From Ornithinimicrobium ciconiae (lineage in GTDB: Bacteria; Actinomycetota; Actinomycetes; Actinomycetales; Dermatophilaceae): 64,000 nucleotides of DNA. The translations under genes and the position numbers were made by a program. Each line of letters opens with the position of its first letter. The stretch's first letter is position 1. Below the pieces are notes generated by a model. That model saw only the letters and a list, made by a program, of their open reading frames with translations, was not told the DNA's origin and did not search any database. The DNA is taken from contig NZ_CP041616.1 of NCBI RefSeq assembly GCF_007197575.1, forward strand, positions 744,001 to 808,000, in the 5' to 3' direction. Shown piece after piece: positions 18,653 through 28,285 of the stretch.

Positions 18653-19972
18653 CTACCAGAGGCCAGTGCCGTTGAGCACAGGAGGAAGGCCGGGGGCGCT
18701 GAACGGCACTGCTGGGCGGACCTCCGCGCGGTGGTCGTGGGGCGAGGGGATCCCGCTCCCGGCATTCCCAGCGCCTGCCCCGCGGGCGTCCTCGTTGCGG
18801 GTCCGTGGGGTGCCCGTGCCCGTGCCCGTGCCCGTGCTCGCCGCGCTCGCCGCGCGCGGGGGAGTGCTGGTGCCCGCCGGGCGGTCCGCCAGCGCGTCGC
18901 TGATCGCGGCGAAGACCTGGTCGGTCTCGATGAGGAAGGCGTCGTGCCCGTAGGGGGACTGCACGGTGACCAGTCCCCGACAGGCTGGGGACTGGGCGAT
19001 CGTCTCGCCGTCGGCCGGGGTGAACAGCCGGTCGCTGTCCACCACGACGACCGTCAGGTCCGCCGTGATGCGGCGCAGCGCCGCCTCGACGCCGCCACGG
19101 TCCCGGCCGATGTCGTGGCTGTTCATCGACTGGGTCAGCCGCACATAGCTGTTGGCGTCAAACCGACGGGCCAGCTTCTGCCCGTGGTGCTCCAGATAGG
19201 ACTGCACGGCGAACCGGCCACCGGCAGCAGGGTGCTCGCCCTGCTGTGCCTCATTGCCGAACCGGTCCTGCAGCTCCGTGGAACTGCGGTAGGTCGCGTG
19301 TGCGATCTGGCGGGCGATCTCCAGGCCTGTGCGCGGCCCCGGCCCGGGGTAGTAGTCGCCGCGGTGATAACCAGGATCCTGCTGGATCGCGAACAGTTGC
19401 GGTGTGGCCCAGCCGATCTGGTCGGCGGAGGCGACCGCCGAGGTGGCGATCGGCAGACAGCGACGGACCCGCCCGGGGAGGGTGACGGCCCACTCCAGGG
19501 CGCGCATCCCACCCATCGAGCCGCCGATAACGGCCGCGAAGGTGTGAATGCCGAGCCGGTCGGCGAGCAGCGCCTCGGCCCGGACCTGGTCCCGGACGGT
19601 GACCTGGGGGAAGAGCGAACCCCAGGGCCGTCCGTCCGGGCCAGGTGAGGAGGGGCCGGTGCTCCCGCGACACCCGCCGAGCACATTCGGTGCCACGACG
19701 AAGTAGCGGTCGGTGTCCAGCACCCTCCCCGGGCCGATCAGCCCGGGCCACCACCCGGGCGTCGGACTGTCCGGCCCGGCAGGACCCTCCACGTGGGAGT
19801 CTCCAGTGAGTGCGTGGAGCACCAGCACGGCGTTGTCCCTGGCCTCGTTGAGCCGTCCCCACGTCTCGTAGGCCATTCGCACGCCGGGCAGGTGCTCCCC
19901 CGACTCCAGGAGCAGGTCACCGACGGGGAGCGTGTGCCGTCGGCTGCCGGACCGGACAGTGTCAGAGGTCAT
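18653..19972 (-). CDS. metX: Homoserine O-acetyltransferase
   Basis: Acetyl-CoA dependent acylation of homoserine, opening direct methionine synthesis. The protein has 439 residues with an alpha/beta-hydrolase core. The nucleophile elbow is GGSMGG with Ser152; the acid is Asp312 or Asp314 in VVVDSDRLFTP; the base is His343 in YGHDAF. NVLGGCRGSTGP and the start GVRMAYETWG-type region are family landmarks. A ~75-residue low-complexity C-terminal extension (TGTGTGTP and charged residues, after about 365) is not part of the usual fold. It follows metY by 13 bases in one operon. Confidence 0.95.
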   Translation of the reverse strand: MTSDTVRSGSRRHTLPVGDLLLESGEHLPGVRMAYETWGRLNEARDNAVLVLHALTGDSHVEGPAGPDSPTPGWWPGLIGPGRVLDTDRYFVVAPNVLGGCRGSTGPSSPGPDGRPWGSLFPQVTVRDQVRAEALLADRLGIHTFAAVIGGSMGGMRALEWAVTLPGRVRRCLPIATSAVASADQIGWATPQLFAIQQDPGYHRGDYYPGPGPRTGLEIARQIAHATYRSSTELQDRFGNEAQQGEHPAAGGRFAVQSYLEHHGQKLARRFDANSYVRLTQSMNSHDIGRDRGGVEAALRRITADLTVVVVDSDRLFTPADGETIAQSPACRGLVTVQSPYGHDAFLIETDQVFAAISDALADRPAGTSTPPRAASAASTGTGTGTGTPRTRNEDARGAGAGNAGSGIPSPHDHRAEVRPAVPFSAPGLPPVLNGTGLW

Positions 19973-19985
19973 CTGGACTCAGAGC

Positions 19986-21302
19986 TCACAGACCCTTGGC
20001 GGCCCGGAAACCCGTCTCCAGGTCGGCGATGATGTCGTCGATGTGCTCGAGCCCCACGGCCAGGCGCACCAGCCCCGGCGTGACCCCGGCCGCGGCCAGG
20101 GCACCCTCGTTGAGCTGGCGGTGGGTGGTGGAGGCCGGGTGGATGACCAGTGAGCGGACGTCGCCGATGTTGGCGACATTGGAGTGCAGCTCCAGGGCCG
20201 AGACGAAGGCCTTGCCCGCCTCCAGGCCGCCGGCGATCTCAAAGGCGAGCACCGCCCCGGCGCCGTCGGGCAGATACCGCTGCGCGAGCTCGTATGACGG
20301 GTGCCCGGGCAGTCCCGCATAGCTCACCGAGACGACCTGCTCCTGGTCCAGCAGCCAGTTCGCGACCTTCTTGGCGTTGGCCACGTGGCGCTCCACGCGC
20401 AGCGAGAGGGTCTCGACGCCCTGGGCGATCAGGAAGGCGTTGAACGGGGAAATCGCCGGGCCGATGTCGCGCAGCAGGGTGACCCGGGCGCGCAGGATGT
20501 AGGACAGGTTGGTCCCGCCGAAGGTCTCATTGCCGACGCCGAGGTCCTTGGCGAAGGTCAGGCCGTGATAGCCCTCGTCCGGCTCGTTGAAGCCGGGGTA
20601 CTTGTCGGGGTACTGCGCGTAGTCGAAGTTGCCGCTGTCGATCAGCACGCCACCGATCGCGGTGCCGTGGCCACCGAGGTATTTGGTGGCGGAGTGCACG
20701 ACAATGTCAGCGCCGTGCTCGATCGGGCGGGTGAGGTAGGGCGTGGCGATGGTGTTGTCGATGATCAGCGGCACGCCGACCTCGTGCGCGACGTCGGCGA
20801 TCCCACGGATGTCCAGGACGAGACCACTGGGGTTGGCGATGCTCTCACCGAAGAAGGCGCGGGTGCGCTCGTTGGATGCGGCGCGCCAGGACTCCGGGTC
20901 GGTCGGGTCCTCGACGAAGGTGACCTCGATGCCCAGCCGGGGCAGGGTCTGGGCGAAAAGGTTCTGCGTCCCGCCATACAGGCTGGGGGAGGCGACCAGG
21001 TGGTCACCGGCCTGGGCGACGTTGAGGATCGAGAAGGTGGACGCGGACTGGCCGCTGGCCAGCAGCAGGGCCCCCACGCCGCCCTCGAGGTCGGCGAGGC
21101 GGTTCTCCACGACCTCGGTCGTCGGGTTGCCGATGCGGGTGTAGATCGGGCCGAGGTCCTCGAGGTTGAACCGGGCGGCGGCGACGTCCGCGTTGTCGAA
21201 GACGAAGGAGGTGGTCTGGTAGATCGGCAGGGCGCGGGCACCGGTGGCGGTGTCCGGGGTCTGACCGGCGTGGATCTGTCGGGTGGCGAAGGACCAGGAC
21301 AT
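19986..21302 (-). CDS. metY: O-acetylhomoserine sulfhydrylase MetY
   Basis: PLP enzyme that makes homocysteine from O-acetylhomoserine and sulfide. The protein has 438 residues. The PLP lysine is Lys207 in [13 protein letters not shown]; other landmarks are [22 protein letters not shown] (about 54-75) and [19 protein letters not shown] lies just before ATG 21302. It leads the metY-metX operon under the SAM-IV riboswitch, so the pair is expected to be off when S-adenosylmethionine is plentiful. Confidence 0.95.
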   Translation of the reverse strand: MSWSFATRQIHAGQTPDTATGARALPIYQTTSFVFDNADVAAARFNLEDLGPIYTRIGNPTTEVVENRLADLEGGVGALLLASGQSASTFSILNVAQAGDHLVASPSLYGGTQNLFAQTLPRLGIEVTFVEDPTDPESWRAASNERTRAFFGESIANPSGLVLDIRGIADVAHEVGVPLIIDNTIATPYLTRPIEHGADIVVHSATKYLGGHGTAIGGVLIDSGNFDYAQYPDKYPGFNEPDEGYHGLTFAKDLGVGNETFGGTNLSYILRARVTLLRDIGPAISPFNAFLIAQGVETLSLRVERHVANAKKVANWLLDQEQVVSVSYAGLPGHPSYELAQRYLPDGAGAVLAFEIAGGLEAGKAFVSALELHSNVANIGDVRSLVIHPASTTHRQLNEGALAAAGVTPGLVRLAVGLEHIDDIIADLETGFRAAKGL

Positions 21303-21521
21303 GGTGTGCTCTCCAAAGGGTTTCAGGGTGCGCGGGTAGGGCGCGCGAGGCGTGTCAGGGAAGGGTGGATCGAGGTGAGGCGGCGTGGTGGCGCCGGCTG
21401 AGTCGCGCAGACTCGGCCCGGGGTCGGGCGTGCTGGTCTCCGGTGGCGGACTCAGCGGTTGGGCATTCGGCAACAGGTCACAGCAGCGCTCCTTTGTGCG
21501 TCACTGGGCCCACCGGTCGAC

Positions 21522-21643
21522 GGGCCCGCGCTTGCGGATCGCAGCTCCGGTGCCACGTCCGCCGGGTCATCACCCGGGGCACCCCACCGCGAGTGGAGGG
21601 TTGCCGCCCAACGAGCCGGGGCTTGACGTTGGGACTCATGACC
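21522..21643 (-). ncRNA. SAM-IV riboswitch upstream of metY-metX
   Basis: Reading leftward from 21643, the conserved blocks are GGTCATGAG, AACGTCAAGCCCCGGCT, GGCGGCAACCCTCC, GGTGGGGTGCCCCGGGTGA and, near the 3' end, GCAAGCGCGGGC. These match in order and spacing the SAM-IV aptamer known from actinobacteria, from my memory of its consensus. A GGGCCC stem 3' of the aptamer may be part of the expression platform. It lies 220 bases before metY. The bases 21303-21521 between aptamer and metY hold no other recognised gene. Confidence 0.9.
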
Positions 21644-21650
21644 TGACGTA

Positions 21651-21679
21651 GTTCTATCAGAAGGCGTCACCGAGGTCAA
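21651..21679 (-). promoter_or_regulatory. metY-metX promoter
   Basis: Leftward TTGACC (21679-21674) and TAGAAC (21656-21651) are 17 bases apart. Transcription would start 7-8 bases later, at or just before the first base of the riboswitch (21643). Confidence 0.75.
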
Positions 21680-21823
21680 TTCGGTTGTCAGGCCTCACAG
21701 GGTGTCCAGATCGAAGGTTCTGCGACAAAACGGCCACGAATCAGTGCGGATCATGCGGTTTGGGCCTTCGGGCCGAAGAGAGGCGGCTACAGTCGGCTGT
21801 CACACCCCAGGAGGAATAAACTC

Positions 21824-23476
21824 ATGGCCACTGTCTCCGCGCATGTCGCCGCCACGCTGACCCGGCACATCAGCCAGGTCTTCGGGGTGATGGGCAACGG
21901 AAACGCACACTTTCTCGACGCGCTCGAGCGGGAGACCGACGCCGTCTTCACGGCGGTCCGCCACGAGGCGGGGGCGGTGGTGGCCGCCGACGCCTGCTAC
22001 CGCGCCGGCGGTGGGCTGGCTGCCGCCACCACGACCTACGGGGCTGGGTTCACCAACACCCTCACCTCCCTCGCGGAGTCGGCCCAGGCACGCATCCCGC
22101 TCATCCTGGTGACCGGGGAGGCGCCCCGCTGGGGGCGCCGACCGTGGGACGTGGACCAGCTGGCCCTAGCCAGCGCCGTGGGGGTGCGCACCTTCACCGT
22201 CGGACGCACCGACTCGGCGGCCACCGCCATGCTCGCGATCGAGCACGCACTGTCCTACTCCCTGCCCGCCGTCCTGGCCATCCCGTATGACGTGGCCGGC
22301 CTTGACGTCGGGGACATCCCGGCGGCGCCGGACCCGATGGTGCCCCCGCCGGTCGCGCCCACCGGTGAGCTGGCGACGGGCAAGGTGGCCGAGATCGCCC
22401 GCGCGCTCGCGGGCGCTCAACGCCCGGTGCTCCTCGCCGGGCGCGGGGCGTGGCTGGCCGGAGCCGGTCAGGACCTGGGGGCGCTCGCCGCCGCCACCGG
22501 TGCGGTCACCGCGAGCACGGCCCTGGCCCGCGGCATCTTCCCCGAGCAGCAGTTCGACCTGGGGGTCGCCGGCGGCTTCGGCGCCGAGGGAGCTATGGAG
22601 CTGATCCACCAGGCAGATGTCGCGGTCGTCTTCGGCGCCTCGCTCAACCAGTTCACGATGCGCTTCGGGGAGCTGTTCGACCCGGCCGCGCGGGTCATCC
22701 AGGTCGACCTGTCCAACACCGCGACCCACCCCCAGGTGGGTGACTACCTGCACGCCGACGCCGCCCTGGCCGCCCGGGCGATCCTGGCCGAACTGGAAGC
22801 GACCGGCGCGCAGAGCAGCACCTGGCGCGAGAGCGTCGACCTGGCGGCGCTGCGTGCCTATGACCCCGGCACCGGGCTGGCCTCAGACGGACGCCTGGAC
22901 CCGCGCTCGGCGGCCCGACGTCTCGCCGAGCTGTTGCCGCAGGACCGGGTCGTGGTGTCCGACGGGGGTCACTTCATCGCGTGGGCCAATATGTACTGGC
23001 CCGTCGCCGCCCCGGACCGGATGATGATGATCGGCACGGCCTATCAGGCCATCGGGCAGGGCTTCCCGTCGGTGGCCGGCGCGGCCCGGGCCAAGCCGGA
23101 CTCGACCGTGGTGCTGACCACCGGTGACGGGGGCGGGCTGATGGCGCTGGCCGATCTCGAGACCGCGGTGCGGGTGGCCGGTGGCCGCGGGATGGCGGTG
23201 GTCTGGAACGACCGGGCCTACGGCGCCGAGGTCCACCTCTATGGCCGGAAGGGCTTTGCCCCTGAGCCGATGCTCATCGACGAGGTCGACTTCGCCGGCC
23301 TGGCCCGCGCGGTCGGTGCCGAGGGTGTGATCGTCCGCACCCTCGAGGACCTCGAGCACCTCGCGCAGTGGACCGAGCGCCCGGTCGCGGAGCGTCCGTT
23401 CCTGCTGCTCGACCTGCGCATCAGCCGCGAGGTGATGGCCCCCTACCAGCGTGAGGTCATCCGAGTGAACGCCTGA
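21824..23476 (+). CDS. Thiamine-pyrophosphate enzyme (acetolactate synthase-like)
   Basis: A 550-residue three-domain TPP enzyme. The N-terminal Pyr domain has the catalytic glutamate in RHEAGAVVAADACYRAGGG. The C-terminal PP domain has the TPP/Mg motif TGDGGGLMALADLETAVR ending in NDRAYG (about residues 435-467). It lacks the IlvB-specific FAD-binding landmarks and sits next to no small subunit, so it is more likely a decarboxylase or ligase of 2-oxo acids than acetolactate synthase. AGGAGGA lies 8 bases before the ATG. It is divergent from metY; the substrate is unknown. Confidence 0.82.
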   Translation: MATVSAHVAATLTRHISQVFGVMGNGNAHFLDALERETDAVFTAVRHEAGAVVAADACYRAGGGLAAATTTYGAGFTNTLTSLAESAQARIPLILVTGEAPRWGRRPWDVDQLALASAVGVRTFTVGRTDSAATAMLAIEHALSYSLPAVLAIPYDVAGLDVGDIPAAPDPMVPPPVAPTGELATGKVAEIARALAGAQRPVLLAGRGAWLAGAGQDLGALAAATGAVTASTALARGIFPEQQFDLGVAGGFGAEGAMELIHQADVAVVFGASLNQFTMRFGELFDPAARVIQVDLSNTATHPQVGDYLHADAALAARAILAELEATGAQSSTWRESVDLAALRAYDPGTGLASDGRLDPRSAARRLAELLPQDRVVVSDGGHFIAWANMYWPVAAPDRMMMIGTAYQAIGQGFPSVAGAARAKPDSTVVLTTGDGGGLMALADLETAVRVAGGRGMAVVWNDRAYGAEVHLYGRKGFAPEPMLIDEVDFAGLARAVGAEGVIVRTLEDLEHLAQWTERPVAERPFLLLDLRISREVMAPYQREVIRVNA

Positions 23477-23507
23477 CCACCGGGCTGACCACCGGGCTGA
23501 CCACGGG
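23473..23507. repeat. 12-bp tandem repeat at TPP gene end
   Basis: CTGACCACCGGG occurs at 23473-23484 and 23485-23496, followed by an 11-bp variant at 23497-23507. The first copy includes the TGA stop of the TPP-enzyme gene. Confidence 0.85.
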
Positions 23508-23517
23508 CTGACCGCCG

Positions 23518-23910
23518 TCAGTCGCCCGGTCCCAGGACGCTTGCCGCGAAGAGCACATGGAGGGCAACGGTGGGGACGATCCACAGCACGGCTGTGACCA
23601 GGCGGCTGCCCGGACCGCCGCGGAGACTGAAAAAGCGGACGCCCTGAGAGATCCCGAAACCCACCAGGGCGGTGTAGAGCAGGCCGAACCCCGTGAGCCA
23701 GACTCCCTCGCCGTCATTCCACGTCGGGTCACCCCGACCGATGGCGACGCTGAGGCCGTGCCACAGCATGAAAGCTCCCACATATGAGAGCACTCCTGCC
23801 AGCAGGCCCCCGGCGAGGGACGCTGCCACGGCGACTACTGTCCCGCCCCTGCGATCACGTCGTTCCCGCACAGACCCTTCGAGGCTGAGGTCCAAGCGGG
23901 AACTGGGCAC
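23518..23910 (-). CDS. Hypothetical membrane protein
   Basis: A 130-residue protein of unknown function with a GTG start. A charged N-terminus with RERRDRR is followed by three hydrophobic segments (about 24-50, 70-90, 101-125). It is convergent with the TPP-enzyme gene. No family is recognised. Confidence 0.55.
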   Translation of the reverse strand: MPSSRLDLSLEGSVRERRDRRGGTVVAVAASLAGGLLAGVLSYVGAFMLWHGLSVAIGRGDPTWNDGEGVWLTGFGLLYTALVGFGISQGVRFFSLRGGPGSRLVTAVLWIVPTVALHVLFAASVLGPGD

Positions 23911-24094
23911 GTGCTGACGGTACAGGGGGATTGCACGCTTCCTCCTGGAGCCCCCCGGACACGGACAACGGCCGGTGACGACGTTCCCCGCGTCGTCACC
24001 GGCCGTTCGGTGGACCGCGCTGCCCTTGCCCGAGGCGTGCGGTCGGGCTCATCGCCCAGATGGTGTGTGTGCGCCCGTCCCCGGACGTTGCAGC

Positions 24095-24538
24095 TCAGCC
24101 GCCGCTGTCGAGGTCCTCGTCGTCATCACTGCGCCGCAGCAGGGCGGCCAGACCGACGAGCACCAGGATGATCCCGAGGCCGACCAGGGTGAGGGGCCCG
24201 GACCGGGTCCAGTCGAGGTCGAGGCTGGCCCACTCGACCCAGAAGGCGCCACCGGCGACGACCAGGCAGATCAGCCCGAGGGCCACCGTGCCCCAGGACG
24301 GACCGGAGGGGCGGGGCAGGGCACGAGGCGGTATGTCGGCGGGCTGCTCCCGCGACCCACTCGCCTCACCCGCGGTGAAGTTCGTGTGGTCACCGTGGGC
24401 AGATGTCGCCTGGTCGCCGTGCCCGAAGGCTGCCTGGTCACCGTGGTCGGTTGTCACCGACTCGTCGTGCTGGAGGGCGGTCGTGTCATCCGACCAGATC
24501 CCCCTGTCATCGTTGCGGAACGCGTCGTTGTTGCTCAC
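24095..24538 (-). CDS. Hypothetical two-helix membrane protein of the PspC operon
   Basis: A 147-residue protein. The first 75 residues are hydrophilic and disordered, with HGDQAAFGHGDQATSAHGDH repeats. Two helices follow (about 82-101 and 113-132), then an acidic tail (DDDEDLDSGG). The GTG start overlaps the stop of the PspC gene by 4 bases, so it is the last gene of that operon. Function unknown. Confidence 0.65.
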   Translation of the reverse strand: MSNNDAFRNDDRGIWSDDTTALQHDESVTTDHGDQAAFGHGDQATSAHGDHTNFTAGEASGSREQPADIPPRALPRPSGPSWGTVALGLICLVVAGGAFWVEWASLDLDWTRSGPLTLVGLGIILVLVGLAALLRRSDDDEDLDSGG

Positions 24539-25962
24539 TGTCCGTCTCCTTCCACCAGGACCTGACCGAGGCCCACGTTGGCCTCGACCTCCAGATCGAT
24601 CGGTCCGTCGCCGACCACGATCACCTCGTCAACACCGATCCCGTCCATCGACCGGCCGTCGTTGACGTCGACGCTGCCCGCGCCGGTGCCCGCCTCGATG
24701 CGGACGGTCAAGTCGTCCGGGACCAGGATGGTCAGGTTGCCGAGGGCGACGCTGGCCAGGATCGGGTCCGGGAAGTCCTGCGGGTCGACGTCGCGCAGGT
24801 CGAGGATCCCGGTGCCGGCACCGAGCCGGAAGGGTCCCTGGTTGTCGATCGTCGCGTCGGGGGTCCAGGTGACATCACCCACCCGGCCGGAGGGCACGAA
24901 GTAGTTGCCGATCGGGAGCGCGACCACGGTCAGGACGAGCGTGCAGATCGCCAGGAAGCCTGGGAAGCCGGAGGTGCGGCCGACCAGCCCGAGCAGCAGG
25001 ATCACCAGCCCCAGCGCGCCCAACGCCCCGGCCAGCCCGACCAACCAGGGGTTGACCGACCAGTTGTACTCGGACGCGGCCCAGGCCAGACCGCCACCTG
25101 CCGACAGGGCCAGACCGGTGCCCAGCAGCGTGCCGGCGACCCCTGCGGAGCGGCGCCCTGGACGGCGCGGCGCCGGCGGAGGCTTTGGCGCGGCCGGTCG
25201 GGCCGCTCGGGGAGGGCCACCCCAACCGCCGTGACCGAGCGCCGGGTCGGTGGTCGTGACCCCGACGTGTGTGGGGTCGGTGGTGCTGGCGGCTCCGGAG
25301 GGCGTCCACGCCGTGGCGCCGCCGGTGCCACCTGAGCTGTCGGAGTGCGACCAGCCCTCGTTGCCGCCCGGGTGGCCCGGTGCAGCGGAGGTCCCAGCGG
25401 AGGTCGCAGCGTAGGGCGGCGGGGCGTGACCCGCCGCACTGCCTGACTCGCCAGGAGCGGCAGACTGCGCGAACTGCTGGGCGCGCTGGCCGTAGAAGCC
25501 GGGCTGCTCACGCTTGGTCCACTCCGTCCACAGCCACCAGACCCCCAGGCCGAGGATCACCAGCGAGATGACCCCCCAACCGGCGAAACCACCGTCCCAC
25601 CAGCCGCCGCCGAACCAGCCGAACGAGCCGAACACGCTCAGCACGGCGGCCACCAGGAGCACGACCGACTCGGCCTTGCCGTCCCGCAGCGCGGACTCGA
25701 TGTGGGTCTCCTCGTGGCGGTTGGGGATGACTAGCCAGGACAGCAGATAGAGCACGACGCCCAGGCCCATCCCCAGGCTCAGCACGACGAACAGGGCGCG
25801 GATCACCAGGGCGTCGACGCCGAGGCGCTCGGCCAGCCCGGAGCACACGCCGCCGAGCCAGCTGTCGTCGGAGCGTCGCAGGTCGATGCGCCGCAGTCCC
25901 GTGAAGAAGTTGTCGGTTCCCGACGGACCGAACTGTCCGCCGTGGGGTGGTGTCTGTGTCAT
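24535..25962 (-). CDS. PspC/toastrack-domain membrane stress protein
   Basis: A 475-residue protein. An N-terminal PspC domain (RRSDDSWLGGVCSGLAERLGVDALVIRALFVVLSLGMG, landmark over about 29-65) is followed by several further helices, a disordered linker and a C-terminal soluble beta domain (after about 370: TIDNQGPFRLGAGTGILDLRD and repeats of short strands) resembling the toastrack/LiaF-type C-terminus. Proteins of this kind sense envelope damage and act with two-component systems. It is divergent, 115 bases away, from a histidine kinase that also carries a PspC domain, which links the two units. Confidence 0.85.
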   Translation of the reverse strand: MTQTPPHGGQFGPSGTDNFFTGLRRIDLRRSDDSWLGGVCSGLAERLGVDALVIRALFVVLSLGMGLGVVLYLLSWLVIPNRHEETHIESALRDGKAESVVLLVAAVLSVFGSFGWFGGGWWDGGFAGWGVISLVILGLGVWWLWTEWTKREQPGFYGQRAQQFAQSAAPGESGSAAGHAPPPYAATSAGTSAAPGHPGGNEGWSHSDSSGGTGGATAWTPSGAASTTDPTHVGVTTTDPALGHGGWGGPPRAARPAAPKPPPAPRRPGRRSAGVAGTLLGTGLALSAGGGLAWAASEYNWSVNPWLVGLAGALGALGLVILLLGLVGRTSGFPGFLAICTLVLTVVALPIGNYFVPSGRVGDVTWTPDATIDNQGPFRLGAGTGILDLRDVDPQDFPDPILASVALGNLTILVPDDLTVRIEAGTGAGSVDVNDGRSMDGIGVDEVIVVGDGPIDLEVEANVGLGQVLVEGDGQ

Positions 25963-26077
25963 GACTCAACTCTCTCCCCGGAGGGGGCCCCGCCGCTATG
26001 AGGGTCGACCCTGATCGGACCCTGACCGCACCCCGATCCGTCGGGGTTGCGGTCTGACATTGGGGGAGGATGGGGAC

Positions 26078-27502
26078 GTGAGCAGCCCACAGCCCTCGTC
26101 GCTGCCGCCGGGGAGTCCTCCGCAGCGGCCGCGACCAGCCCTGCGCCGTGCTGCCGACGGGCGCGTGCTGGCCGGGGTGTGTGCCGGGCTGGCGGATCAT
26201 CTCGGACTGCACCCGCTGGCACTACGGGTGGGATTTATCGTGCTGACCGCCGTCGGTGGTCTCGGTGCCCTGGTCTATGCCTTCCTCTGGGCCACCATCG
26301 AGCCTGCCGTGGAGAGGCAGGCCAGCACGGCGCCACCCGGCTCGGCCGCACCTCGTCCGACCTCGCCCGGCCCCACCTCCCAGCCAGACGCTGTGGGGAG
26401 CGGATCGGCGGGAGGGTCCGGCACGGCATACGGGATGGTCCAGGCACGCCTGCGGCAACCGGGCACGGGCATCCTGCTCGTCCTCGGGGGTGGGTTGGCG
26501 ATCCTGGTGGGAGCCATCGCCCTCGTGCAGACCCTGGGGCTCAACCTGCGCCTGGACATCACCCTCCCCGTGCTGGTGCTGACCATCGGAGCCGTCTTTG
26601 TCTGGTCCCAGCTCGACACCAACGGGCGCGACCGGCTGCTGGCTCACCAGGGCAACCGACAGCAGGCACTGGGGCGGCTGATCATCGGGGTCGGTCTGGT
26701 CGCTGCGGCGCTGATCGCGCTGACCGCCCAGGGACGCAGCCTCGACGAGCTGCGCGATGTCGGGTTCGCCGTGGTGCTGGCGCTGGTCGGGGTGGGCCTG
26801 CTGGCTGCCCCCTATGTGACCCGTCTCTGGCGCGACCTGCGCGAGGAGCAGGCCGCCACCGCCCGCGCGACCGAGCGAGCCGACATCGCCGCGCACCTGC
26901 ACGACTCGGTCCTGCAGACCCTGGCCCTGATCCAGCGCCGCGCGGACGACCCTGGGCAGGTCACCCGCCTCGCCCGCGCCCAGGAGCGCGAGTTGCGCAG
27001 CTGGCTGTATGCCGGACCCGTCGGGCACTCCGCCACCCTCGCCGGGGCGGTCGCGGCCGCGGGACACGACGTGGAGGACCTGTATGGCGTGCCCATCGAG
27101 CTGGTCGTCACGGGGGACCGTCCGCTGGACGACCGTGGTCAGGCCCTGGTGAACGCCCTGCGGGAGGCGCTGATCAACGCGGTGCGGCACGGCGCGGCGC
27201 CGGTGTCGGCCTACGTCGAGGTCGGCACCGCCTCCGTGGAGGCCTTCGTCCGCGACCACGGGCCCGGGTTCGAACTGGACGACGTGCCGGAGGACCGCCT
27301 CGGGGTGCGCGAGTCGATCCTGGGCCGGATGCAGCGCCACGGCGGGACCGCCGCGGTGCGACGCCTGGAGCAGGGGACCGAGGTCAGCCTCGAGCTGCCC
27401 GTGGGCGGGCCCCCGGCGGATGCCGGGCCGCGCCAGCCCGACGCCTCCGCCGCCGCGTCGACCACCCCCGATCATCCGCACGACCAAGGAGCCGACTCAT
27501 GA
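26078..27502 (+). CDS. PspC-domain histidine kinase
   Basis: A 474-residue sensor kinase. An N-terminal PspC domain (RRAADGRVLAGVCAGLADHLG) and further helices form the membrane sensor (about 20-250). The HisKA_3 dimerisation region has LHDSVLQTL with phospho-acceptor His275. The ATPase domain holds LREALINAVRHG (N box) and DHGPGF (G1). GTG 26078 is chosen because GGGGGAGGA ends 7 bases upstream. Its stop overlaps the response-regulator start by 4 bases. With the divergent PspC operon it probably controls envelope-stress genes. Confidence 0.9.
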   Translation: MSSPQPSSLPPGSPPQRPRPALRRAADGRVLAGVCAGLADHLGLHPLALRVGFIVLTAVGGLGALVYAFLWATIEPAVERQASTAPPGSAAPRPTSPGPTSQPDAVGSGSAGGSGTAYGMVQARLRQPGTGILLVLGGGLAILVGAIALVQTLGLNLRLDITLPVLVLTIGAVFVWSQLDTNGRDRLLAHQGNRQQALGRLIIGVGLVAAALIALTAQGRSLDELRDVGFAVVLALVGVGLLAAPYVTRLWRDLREEQAATARATERADIAAHLHDSVLQTLALIQRRADDPGQVTRLARAQERELRSWLYAGPVGHSATLAGAVAAAGHDVEDLYGVPIELVVTGDRPLDDRGQALVNALREALINAVRHGAAPVSAYVEVGTASVEAFVRDHGPGFELDDVPEDRLGVRESILGRMQRHGGTAAVRRLEQGTEVSLELPVGGPPADAGPRQPDASAAASTTPDHPHDQGADS

Positions 27503-28188
27503 CCGACACGCCCGCGCCCATCCGGCTCGTCCTCGTCGACGACCACCGGATGTTCCGCTCCGGTGTCCGCGCCGAGCTCGACGAGATCTCCGCCGGGCGC
27601 CTGGAGATCGTCGGGGAGGCCGGCACCGTCGACGCCGCGGTCGCCGTGATCCACGAGCACCGTCCGGACGTCGTGCTGCTGGACGTGCACCTCCCCGGAG
27701 GCAACGGACGCGGCGGGAGTGATGTGATCGCCGGATGCGCTGGGGTCACCACCGCGAGCGGAGCGCCGGTGCGCTTTCTCGCGCTGTCCGTCTCGGACGC
27801 GGCAGAGGACGTGATCGCCGTGATCCGGGCCGGTGCCCGAGGCTATGTCACCAAGACGATCAGCGGACCGGAGCTCGGCGGGGCGATCGTGCGGGTGGCT
27901 GACGGCGACGCGGTGTTCAGCCCGCGGCTGGCCGGGTTCGTCCTCGACGCCTTCGGCGCGGCCGCCGGTGAGATCGCCGAGGTCGATGAGGAGCTGGACC
28001 GGCTCAGCGCTCGCGAGCGTGAGGTGATGCGGCTGATCGCCCGCGGCTACCAGTACAAGGAGGTGGCCAAGGAACTGTTCATCTCCATCAAGACGGTGGA
28101 GACGCACGTGTCCTCGGTGCTGCGCAAGCTCCAGCTGTCCTCGCGGCACGAGCTCACGGCGTGGGCCTCGGCCCGCCGCCTGCTCTGA
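27499..28188 (+). CDS. NarL/LuxR-type response regulator
   Basis: A 229-residue regulator: receiver domain (about 8-130) with acidic pocket VDDH, phospho-acceptor Asp62 in VVLLDVHLPGG and Lys in YVTKTISG; then a LuxR-type HTH (about 165-226) with LSAREREVMRLIARGYQYKEVAKEL and SIKTVETHVSSVLRKL. The receiver has an extra Gly-rich loop around residues 66-80 compared with the usual form. It is translationally coupled to the kinase and is its partner. Confidence 0.94.
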   Translation: MTDTPAPIRLVLVDDHRMFRSGVRAELDEISAGRLEIVGEAGTVDAAVAVIHEHRPDVVLLDVHLPGGNGRGGSDVIAGCAGVTTASGAPVRFLALSVSDAAEDVIAVIRAGARGYVTKTISGPELGGAIVRVADGDAVFSPRLAGFVLDAFGAAAGEIAEVDEELDRLSAREREVMRLIARGYQYKEVAKELFISIKTVETHVSSVLRKLQLSSRHELTAWASARRLL

Positions 28189-28190
28189 CG

Positions 28191-28270
28191 CCCACCCGGA
28201 CCGGGCGCCGCCCACCCGGACCGGACGCCGCTCAGTCGGGACGGGCGCCGCTCAGCCGGGACGGGTCGGG
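28191..28270. repeat. Four 20-bp tandem repeats
   Basis: Units at 28191, 28211, 28231 and 28251 follow the pattern CCCACCCGGACCGGGCGCCG with the last two more diverged. They fill the gap between the response regulator and the convergent MFS gene, so both transcripts would end in them. Confidence 0.8.
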
Positions 28271-28285
28271 TCAGGTCGGGACGGG

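Noticed and set aside
21365..21651. Two short rightward frames in the metY upstream region
   Set aside because: They lie over the SAM-IV aptamer, which explains the conservation-like structure, and have no ribosome site.
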